Shown here: positions 1-8,300 of the stretch, piece after piece
Layout of the letters: every line of letters begins with the position of its first letter
Numbering within the stretch: the first letter of the stretch is position 1
Origin: Fimbriimonadaceae bacterium
Lineage (GTDB): Bacteria > Armatimonadota > UBA10988
Reading direction: 5' to 3'
Length of the DNA: 55,572 bases
Assembly (NCBI GenBank): GCA_020850355.1
Contig: JADZEX010000027.1
Coordinates: forward strand, 1 to 55,572
Position numbers and translations under genes: made by a program
The notes under the pieces: model-generated
What the model saw: only the letters and a program-made list of their open reading frames with translations
The model's database searches: none
What the model was told of the DNA's origin: nothing

Positions 1-77
1 GACCCGTTTTCGTCGCCACCACGTCCAGCCCAGCCCACCCACCACGGTGACCGGCTGCCGTAAGGTCGTCTGGTCGA

Positions 78-98
78 AAAAGGGGTCTGACCCCTTTT
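78..98. repeat. perfect palindrome with GGGGTC/GACCCC arms
   Basis: Arms AAAAGGGGTC (78-87) and GACCCCTTTT (89-98) are exact reverse complements around a single T. The same GGGGTCTG core recurs at 155-162 and 291-298, and a half site GACCCGTTTTCG occupies bases 1-12. Palindromes with a GGGGTC..GACCCC core are common scattered repeats in many bacterial genomes. I see no REP-associated transposase gene in this window. Confidence 0.75.
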
Positions 99-133
99 CG
101 GTGCCATCAGCCCGCGCCGGGACCACCGCCGCG

Positions 134-170
134 GTGATCGGGTGCGGCCGGAAAGGGGTCTGGACCAGGG
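134..170 (+). repeat. direct repeat copy 1 (37 nt, partner at 270-306)
   Basis: The 37 bases match 270-306 with one difference (T at 138, C at 274); the period is 136 bp. The core CGGCCGGAAAGGGGTCTGG is followed by ACCAGGG. A more diverged relative starts at 47 (GTGACCGGCTGC). The repeat carries half of the palindrome seen at 78-98. Confidence 0.75.
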
Positions 171-194
171 CGGGGGCGGCGGGCCCCCCAGTGG

Positions 195-214
195 TCCCCC
201 CGAAATCGGGGGGA
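195..214. repeat. palindrome TCCCCCCGA/TCGGGGGGA
   Basis: Nine-base arms at 195-203 and 206-214 are perfect reverse complements with AA between them. A short C/G-rich palindrome of this kind is typical of dispersed REP-like elements. It sits between the two copies of the 37-nt direct repeat. Confidence 0.7.
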
Positions 215-269
215 CGACAAGGGTACCGACCCACAAGCTGCGCCAGGTGCGATGACCGTCGTCGGCGGG

Positions 270-306
270 GTGACCGGGTGCGGCCGGAAAGGGGTCTGGA
301 CCAGGG
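270..306 (+). repeat. direct repeat copy 2 (37 nt, partner at 134-170)
   Basis: This is the second copy of the 37-nt unit. Its core (281-303) is also matched, imperfectly, by an inverted copy at 357-378, whose reverse complement begins CGCCGGAACGCGGTCTGG. The pair at 281-303 and 357-378 could fold into a long hairpin with a loop of about 53 nt. Confidence 0.7.
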
Positions 307-510
307 TGGCAGCGCCCGGCGGTCCGTCTTCGTTCCGGCGCACGCGCTGGCTCGAATGGTCCAGACCGCGTTCCGGCGACCGCTTGCGTCCCAACCCCCC
401 GCGACGGACAGCCCTCCGCCAGCCCCGCAGGGGCGCCTCAAGCGAGCCCAGGGCAACGCCCTTGGAAACCGGCGGCTCGACGACTCCGCCCTGCGGTGGC
501 TCAGGTCGGC

Positions 511-540
511 TTGACCCGGCGGCCTCGCGGCGGCTACACT
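511..540 (+). promoter_or_regulatory. candidate promoter TTGACC-18-TACACT before pfkA
   Basis: A -35-like TTGACC at 511-516 is followed after 18 bases by TACACT at 535-540. Transcription would begin near 547. That is downstream of the GTG at 545 but just before the ATG at 554, which would make the mRNA nearly leaderless and supports 554 as the start. Confidence 0.45.
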
Positions 541-553
541 CGCGGTGGCGGAG

Positions 554-1528
554 ATGCGGGTGAAACGGATCGGGGTGCTCTGCAGCGGCGGCGACGCGCC
601 GGGGATGAACGCCAACGTACGCGCCGTGGTCCGCGCGGCGTTGGAGCGCGGGATCACCCCCTACGGCATCGACCGCGGCTATGCCGGGTTTTTGGCCGGG
701 GCGCTGCGGCCGCTGACCTCGCGCGATGTCTCGGGCATCGTCAACCTCGGTGGGACCTTTCTGCGCACGGCCCGCTGCCGTGAGTTCCACGAGCCCGCCG
801 GCCGCACGCAGGCCGCGGCTGTGTTGCGGCAACACCAGATCGACGGCCTGGTGGTCTGCGGTGGCGACGGCAGCTTCACCGGCGCGCAGTTGCTGCACCG
901 CGAGCACGGCGTGGCAGTCGTCGGCACGCCCGGCACCATCGACAACGACCTCGCCGGCACCGATCACACCATCGGTTTCGACACCGCGGTGCAGACCGCC
1001 GTCGAGGCCTGCGACAGGATCCGCGACACCGCCCACAGCCACGACCGCGTCTTCGTGGTTGAAGTGATGGGCCGCCACGCGGGCTTCATCGCGCTGGAAG
1101 TGGCGGTCGCGGCCGGCGCCGAGGTGGCGCTGTTGCCGGAGCATCCGGCTCACGACACCGCCTGGTGCTGCCAACAGATCGCCCTGATGCAGCAGCGTGG
1201 CAAGACTTCGATGCTGGTGGTGGTGGCCGAGGGTGTCGGCCGCGGCGAGCAGGTCGCCGCGGCGATCGACGCGCAGGTTCCGGGCACCTCGGCGCGGGCC
1301 ACAGTGCTGGGCCATGTGCTGCGTGGGGGCAGCCCCAGCAGCGACGACCGCGTGCTGGCCAGCTTGACCGGCGCCGACGCCGTCGCGGCGCTCTGTGAGG
1401 GGGCCACCTGCCACCATTGCGGGGTGATCGCCGGACGGCTGGTGCGAACGCCGCTGGAGGAGGTGGTCGGCGTCAAGAAACCGCTCAACCCGGCCACCGT
1501 GGCGCTGCTCGGGACCCTGGCGACCTGA
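554..1528 (+). CDS. pfkA: ATP-dependent 6-phosphofructokinase
   Basis: Phosphorylates fructose 6-phosphate to fructose 1,6-bisphosphate, the committed step of glycolysis, in the cytoplasm. The 324 residues are close to the bacterial PfkA norm of about 320. Visible family motifs are the N-terminal VLCSGGDAPGMN nucleotide loop, GGDGS (103-107), and PGTIDND with the catalytic Asp at 130, followed by GTDHTIGFDTA and VVEVMGRHAGF. Gly in GGDGS and Gly in PGTIDND are the ATP-type residues; pyrophosphate-dependent enzymes carry GGDDS and PKTIDND. I chose ATG 554 over GTG 545 because it gives the normal N-terminus MRVKRIGVL and fits the promoter position. The comF-like gene starts 4 nt after its stop. 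Confidence 0.95.
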   Translation: MRVKRIGVLCSGGDAPGMNANVRAVVRAALERGITPYGIDRGYAGFLAGALRPLTSRDVSGIVNLGGTFLRTARCREFHEPAGRTQAAAVLRQHQIDGLVVCGGDGSFTGAQLLHREHGVAVVGTPGTIDNDLAGTDHTIGFDTAVQTAVEACDRIRDTAHSHDRVFVVEVMGRHAGFIALEVAVAAGAEVALLPEHPAHDTAWCCQQIALMQQRGKTSMLVVVAEGVGRGEQVAAAIDAQVPGTSARATVLGHVLRGGSPSSDDRVLASLTGADAVAALCEGATCHHCGVIAGRLVRTPLEEVVGVKKPLNPATVALLGTLAT

Positions 1529-1532
1529 CCCC

Positions 1533-2300
1533 GTGACCGCGGCGCTGCTGCGCTGGCTCTACCCGCCGCGCTGTCAGGGCTGCGCCCGGCTGGCGAGCAG
1601 CGCGCTCTGTGCTGCCTGCTGCGAGCGGTTGCCGGAGCTGGCGCAGCCGCGCTGCCGGCGCTGCGGGGTGTTTCTCGACCCGCTCCTGCGGGGCCCGCTG
1701 GAGTGCGCCGACTGCCGCGGCCGGCAGCGCGATCCGCTCCGTCTGGCGCGGGCCGCGGCGCCCTACGCCGGGCTGCCGCGGGAGCTGATCCACCGGCTGA
1801 AGTACGACCGCCGCCGCCGCGCCGCGGTCGCGCTGGGCGAGCTCTGGGCGCTCTGGCTGGCGGCCGATGCCGAGGCCAACGAGGCCTTGCAGGTGGCCGA
1901 CCTGGAAGCGCTGCTGCCGGTGCCGCTGCACCCCTGGCGGCAGTGGCGACGGGGCTTCAACCAGGCCGAGCTGTTGGCGACCGAGCTGGCGACGCTTCTC
2001 GCGCGGCCGGTGCTGACACCGCTGCGGCGGGTCCGGGCGACGCGACCGCAGGTCGGCCTGTTGCCGGCCCAGCGGCGGGCCAATGTCGCCGGAGCGTTTG
2101 ATCTGGCCGAACCGGTGGCCCGCGGCGGCTACTACCTGCTGGTGGATGATGTCTATACCACCGGGGCCACGCTGCGCGAGTGCGCGCGGGTGCTCCGCCG
2201 CGCGGGCGCGGGCGCCGTGGCCGCGGTGACGGTGGCGCACCGCTCGCCGGTGGACCACCCTGGTGAGGTCGGGAGAACCGAGGATCACGGGCTGAAGTGA
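1533..2300 (+). CDS. comF: ComF family double zinc ribbon / phosphoribosyltransferase-fold protein
   Basis: A 255-residue protein with the ComF layout. An N-terminal region has Cys pairs at 14/17, 26/29, 41/44 and 58/61 suited to bind zinc. It is followed by a type I phosphoribosyltransferase fold with RGFNQAELLA near residue 140 and the PRPP-loop motif VDDVYTTGATL near residues 204-214. In naturally competent bacteria ComF acts in DNA uptake; in many others the role is unknown, so competence is only a possibility here. It starts with GTG 4 nt after pfkA, and its stop overlaps the start of the TamB-like gene in a GTGA overlap, which suggests co-translation. The C-terminal 20 or so residues beyond the enzyme fold look unstructured. 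Confidence 0.88.
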   Translation: MTAALLRWLYPPRCQGCARLASSALCAACCERLPELAQPRCRRCGVFLDPLLRGPLECADCRGRQRDPLRLARAAAPYAGLPRELIHRLKYDRRRRAAVALGELWALWLAADAEANEALQVADLEALLPVPLHPWRQWRRGFNQAELLATELATLLARPVLTPLRRVRATRPQVGLLPAQRRANVAGAFDLAEPVARGGYYLLVDDVYTTGATLRECARVLRRAGAGAVAAVTVAHRSPVDHPGEVGRTEDHGLK

Positions 2301-5300
2301 GCAGCAACTCGCCGCCGCAGGCTGTGCCGGCCGCGCGACCCCGACGCCGTTGGGGCCGCCGCCTGGTGCTGCTGGCCGCGCTGCTGCTGGGGCTCGGCCT
2401 GCTGCCGGTCGGACCGCCGCAGGCGCTGCTGCGGGTGGTGCTGCGGAGCGTGCTGACCCGCCGGACCGGGCGCGCGGTCGAGGTTGGGCGGGTCCACCAC
2501 GTGCTGCTGCGCGGGGTGGCGGTTGAGGGGCTGACGATTCCCGGCAGTCCCGAGCCGGTGTTGCACTTCGACCGGGCGGTCCTGCGCTGGAACCTGTTCA
2601 GTCTGCTGCGCCACCGGCGGGAGCCGTTGCTGGGGATCCGCAGCATCAGCGTCGACGGCCTGGATCTCGAACTCCGGCGCACCGCCGACGGCCAGTTCGA
2701 GCTGTTGCGGCTGTTCGAACCACCGCACAAGAAGCCCGCCCGGCCGTTCCGCTGGGGCGGTCGCGTGACCGTGCGCGACGGCCGGCTGCGCTTCCGCGAC
2801 GCCATCGCCCCGCCCGCGCCGCGCCTGCCGGCGATCGAGTTGGACCGCCTGGCCGGCAGCGCGCAGTTCGACGGCCGCGGCGGTGGCGAGGTCGACCTGG
2901 TCGCGGCGGCGCCGGGCCTGGCCCGCGAGGTGCGGCTGGAGCAGGCCCGCCTGGTGATCCGGCCATTCGGTCTGCAGACCGCGCTGGCCGTGCGCGAGCT
3001 GGACCTCGCCGCGGCCGGTCGGTTGGGCAACCCGTTGCTCCGGCGCTGGGTCACCTTGCGCGGCGGGCAGGTCACGCAGTGCGTCGGCCAACTGGCGGTC
3101 ACCGTGACGCCGCCGGCGGCGGCGAGCGCCGACCGACCTCAGGTCGACCTCGGTCTCGACCTGCGCACCGAGCTGGCGGCGGCCAGCCTCGGCACGCCGC
3201 AACTGGGCTTGCCGCTGACCGCGGATGGCGTGGTGCGGTTGACCCTGCCGCGGCGCGCCGAGGCGGGTCGGGCGGAGCAACTGCGGGCCGAGGGCCTGTT
3301 GGTGACGCTCGGCGCGCGGCAGGTCCGCGTCGACGGCAGCCTCACCGCGCCGCGCCAGCGCCGCGAGCTGGACCTGCGGTTGCGCTCGACCGACCTGCCG
3401 CTGGCCGAGTTGCCCCTCCTGTTGCCCCGCCTGCGACCGCTCCGGGCGCTGCGGGCCAGCGGCGCCAGCGGCTGCGACCTGCGGCTGCGGGGCACCGCCG
3501 CGGCGTTGCAGGTGCAGGGCTGGGTAACCCCCGGGGCCGTCGCCTACGGTCCGCTCGGGGCGGTCTACGGCGGGCGGCTGGCGGTCGACCTGCAGCGCGT
3601 GCCGCCCGCCGCGGGCGTCGCCGGGCTGCGTGGTGTGGTCGAACTGGAGCGCCTCGCGGTGCGTTCGCCCCGGCTGGGTGATGGGCTCAGTCAGCTCGCC
3701 GGCCGGGTCCGCCTGGGGGCCGACGAACTCGCCTTCGAGCCGTTGCAGGCCCTCGCCGGCGATGCCCCGGTGCGGCTGGCGGGCCGCCTGCGCGGCCTGC
3801 GGGCGGGCCGCCGCGAGGTCGACCTGCAGGTCGCCACCAGCGGGCTGCGCTTGGAGGTCTTCGCGCCCTTGGTGCCGGCCGCCTGGCGGCCGAGCGAGGT
3901 GGCCGGACCGCTGACCGCCGATCTGCGGCTGCGCGGGCAGGCCGCCGCATTGAGCCTGACCGGCCGGGTGGTCGCCCCGCCCTGCCGGCTGCCGCGACTG
4001 CGCCACCTCGGCGGCAGCTACGACCTGGCGCTGCAGCTCGGGTCGCGGCCGGTTGGCCGGATCGGCCTGCAGGGCGCTGGGGTGGTGCTGCCGGAGATCG
4101 GCGCGGTCGAGCAGGTCGACGGGCAGGTGCTGCTGGCCAGCCAGACCGTCACCTTGCAGGATCTGCGCGCGCGGTACGGCGGCGGGCGAGTCCGGGCGAC
4201 CGGGCAGGTCGCCCTCGACGGCCAACGCTTCGACCTGCGGGTCGCCGCGGCGGGGGTCGATCTGCAACAGGCCACCGGGCCGGTGCACCGCCGGGGCATC
4301 CGCGGCCGCGGGCCGCTGACGGCGGATCTCCGACTCGCCGGCACCCCGCAGCAGCTCCGCGTCGACGGCACCGCGCGAGTGCCCTGGTTGCAGGTGCCTG
4401 GGGTGACGCTGCGGGCCGAGCGCCTGCAGGCCGCCCTGGCGATCGCCCCGCGAGCCGGGCTGTTTGGGCTGGCCGGCCGCCTCCGCCTGAGCGGCACGCA
4501 GATCGCCGCCAGCGCAGCGCCGGCGCCGGTCTGGCTGCAGCAGGCCGACCTGCGCTTCGACCGCGGCGCGGTCACGGTCGCCAGCGCCCGTGGCACGGTC
4601 CACGACGATCCGTTGGCGCTGTCTGGCGAGCTGACCTTCCAGAACCGCCGCCGGCCGCAGGTGGCGGCCCTCGATTTGACGGTGCAGGCGCCGCGGGTGC
4701 GCGAGGCGACCCGCCGGCGGTTCGTGCGGCTGGTGCCTGCACTGGCCGCCTGGCGCCTTGACCAGCCCGCTGGCGCGACGCTGCGGCTAACCGGCCGGCC
4801 ACCGGCGGTCCACGTCAGCGGCGGGCTGCGCCTGCCGGCGCTGACTCGCCTCGGGCCGGAGCCGCTCCGCCTGGCGGCGACCGCGGCGGTCGACCTGCAA
4901 CTGCGCCAGCGGGCCCTGCCGCTGGGCACCGTCCGCCTCAGCAGCGGGGCGGTGCAGCCGGCGCAGGTGGCCCTGCCGCTGACGCGGATTCGTGGCGAGC
5001 TGCGGCTGGGGCCCGATGGCCGGCTGACGGTCAGCGCCGCCCGGCCGCTGCTGGCGCAGCTGGGCGGCACCGCGGTGCGCGCCCTGGGGAGCGTCGACCT
5101 GCGGGCCAGGCAGCCGCTGATCGACCTCACCGTGGCCAGCGACGCGGTGCTGGTGGCCGACCTGCAAGCGCTCACGCGCGACCTGCGCGAGCAGCCGGAG
5201 TTTGGCGAGGCCAGCGAGCTCGGCCCGCTGGCCGTGCGGCTGGTCGGCACCCCGGACGACCTCCGTGTCAGCAGCGTCGGCCCGGGTGGCGAGCCGGGCG

Positions 5301-8300
5301 GGACGGTGGCGGTACCGCCGCGGCTGGGGCTGCGGGAGTACGTCTTGGAGGGTGGCCGCGCCGGGTTCGATCTGCGGCTGCGGCGCGGCCGCGTCGACAG
5401 CGGGCAGGTCGACCTGGCCGGCACGGCGCTGACCGTGCCGCAGACCGGCACGCGGGTGGCGCTCGACACGGGGCGGCTGCGGCTGCGGGACGGCTGGATC
5501 GAGGAGACCGACCTGCGGGCGGCGATTGCCGGCCGACCGCTGCGGATCGCCGGCCGACCGCGCGGTCCGGCCGCCCGGGAGCTGGCGCTGCGGGTGATCG
5601 CCGACGACCTCGCCCTGGCGGCGCTGCTGCCGCGGCAGGAAGCCCTGGCGGCGCAACTGGGCGCCGACACGGTACGCTGCGACCTGACGCTGACCGGGCC
5701 GCCCGACGACCTGGCGGTGGCCGGGCGGGTGCAGTTAGCGGCCGGCGAGCTGCCGCCGGTCGAAGCGGCGGTGCACCTGCGGCTGGTACAGCCCTTGGAG
5801 GTCCCCGGCGGTGGCGACAGCGCGCCGCAGTTGCTCGGTGGCCTGCGCCTGACCGGCGGCAGCCTGCCGCTGCGCGATCTGGCGGAGCCGCTGACCGACC
5901 TGCGGGGCGAGCTCCAGATGACCCGCCAGAGCATCGTCCTGCGCGAGGTGCGGGCGACCCTCGGCGGCGCGCCGGTGAGCATCACGGGGCGAGTCGCCGA
6001 CCTGCCCGAGCCGGTGCTCGACCTGGCCGTGGAGCTGCCCGGCAACGACCTCGGCGCGGTCCTGGCGGCGCTGCGGCTGCCCTCGCCCGAGGACCCCGAC
6101 GGGCCGCGCAGGGATCTCTTCAGCAGCCGCGGGCTGCCCCGGCTGCTGACTCCCGAACTGGTCCGCGGACGCCTGCAGATCAGCGGGCCGCTCGACCACG
6201 TGGCGATTGTGCCTGACCTGACCCTGCCGCTGTTGAGCATCGCCGCGGCCGACGCGCTGCCGGCCGAGCGGGGCCTCGGCGCGGCCGACCCGCAGCGCGC
6301 CACGCGCGGCGCCGTGCTGGCCCGCGGGGTGCGGGTGACCGGCGTGGTCAGCGGTTCGCTGCGCCCAGTGACCGCCGAGCTGCCGGCCCGGGCCGACGTG
6401 GCGAGCGGCCTCGGGCGGCTGGCCGGCCGGCACTTCACCGCCGATCCGCCGGAGCTGGCCGCAGCCTCGGAGGCCAGTCTGCTGGACCATCTGGTCTGCG
6501 GCCTGCATGTCAGCGCGGCCGAACTCGACGCTCGCCAGGGCTTCGCGTTCCTGTCGGACGAGGCCCAGCGCGGCGTGCTCGCCAGCGCTTACCAGCACCA
6601 GCCAGCGCGCCTCGAGGTGGACCTCAGCGGCGCGCTGCGCGAGCCACGGCTGACCGGCCGGCTGGAGAGCGGCCGGCTCGAGTTCAAGGGTGTGCCGGCC
6701 CGCCGGCTGGTCTTGGCGTTCGACTACTTCGACCACCTGATGACCCTCAGCGAGCTGGCAGTGGACCTGCGCGCCGGCCGCCTGCAGGGCCACGGCGCGC
6801 TGCGGCTGGTGGCCGACCAGCCGCTCGACATGACCGCCACGCTGGTGGCCGAACGCGTCGAGCTGGCGGCGCTCAACCAGGTCGACACGCTGCGGGACAA
6901 GCAGCTCGGCCTGGGCGGCGTGCTGGACGGCGATTTGCTGGTGCATCTCTCGGACGAGGTCCCCCGCGCCACCGGGCTGTTCAGCGTCGAGGACCTGACC
7001 TTCCGCGGCCAGCGCCTCGGCAGCGGCAACCTCGACGCGGCGGTCGAGCACAAGAGCGTCCGCATCCGTGATCTGGACCTCGCCGACCCGACCAGCGGGG
7101 CCCGTGTGCGGGTGCGCGGCCGGGCGGACCTCGACCCGGTCGGGGCGCTCGATCTGGTGACCGACATCGCCGGTGTCGAGGTCGGGCGGTTCGCCGATCT
7201 GCTGGCCAGCGAGGCGGCCGCGGCGAGCCACGTGCCGCTGGTCAGCGGCAACCTGGAGCTGGTCGGACACCTCACCGGGACCCGCCAGGTGCCGCTGCTC
7301 GACGGCACCGCCGGGCTGGCCTTCGGCGCGCTGCGCGGCTACCCCTTCCACCGCCTGCGCTTGCGCAGCGTGCCGGTCGGTCAGGACGCGATGCAGCTCA
7401 CGCTCGACCTCAGCGACAGCGCCTGGCGGGCCGAGGCGACCGGGCAGATCAAGTCGACCGACGCCGCGGCCGGCGAGTTCAGCTACGGCCTGGACGCCAA
7501 AGTCCAGGCGATTGAGCTGCACGAGGCGGTGCCGCTGGCGGTGAAGCAGGCGCTCGGGCCGAGCTTCGGGCAGGTCAGTGGCAGCGCGCAGTTGACCGGC
7601 CGGGTGGCGCGGGTCGCCAACGACGACGGCAGCAGCCGGCTGAATCCGCTGGTTGACCTGACCGGCGAGGTCGACCTGCGGGCCGGGCGGCGCGACCAGC
7701 CGCTACGGCTGCAGATTGCCGGCGTCGACCTCGACACCGCCCGGCTGCGGCTGCGGGCCGGCAACGACGAACTGCTGGTCGAGGCCTTGGAGGTGACGGT
7801 CGGCGACACCCGGATCGGCATCGATCCGGCGCGCCGCAGTCGGCTCACGCAGCTCGGCAGCGAGCCGCAGGCGGAGCTGTTCCTGACCAGCGACCAGCTC
7901 CGCTACGAGGACCTCGAGCGGCTGACCGGCCTGCCGCTGCGGACGACCGGCACGCTGGGCGTCACGGCGGCCGTGGCCGGGCCGCTGCGCGATCCGGTGA
8001 CCGACGTCGAGATCGCCACGCAGGCCTTCACGATCGCCGGCTCGGCGGTCGGCGACCGCCGGTTGCGGGCGCGCATCGCCCGCGGGGTGACCGTGCTCGA
8101 ACAGCCCGAGACGTTCGACCTGTTCGGCACCGCGATCACCGTCTCGGGGGCCCTCGACCGGGCCACCGTGCAGGCCAACGTGGACCTCGTGATCTCCGAC
8201 TTCGAGAAGCTGCGCGGCTTTCTGAGCAGCCTCACGCAGCCGGTTGGCGAACAGCGGCAGCGGCCCTGGCAGCTCAGCCTGCAACAGACCCTGGACCGCC

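Larger units (their letters stand above)
1..553. other. intergenic region with REP-like palindromes, no convincing gene
   Basis: About 550 bases precede the phosphofructokinase start. Open frames exist on both strands, but their products are Arg/Pro/Gly-rich, resemble no family I know and overlap the repeats. The region holds a perfect palindrome (78-98), a second palindrome (195-214), a 37-nt direct repeat (134-170 and 270-306) and an inverted copy (357-378). The first 12 bases look like the right half of another palindrome cut by the window edge. The downstream end holds a good sigma-70-like promoter. Confidence 0.7.

Noticed and set aside
47-563. Open reading frames in the first 550 bases
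   Set aside because: Arg/Pro/Gly-rich products with no family resemblance, overlapping repeats and each other, as expected from GC-rich non-coding sequence.
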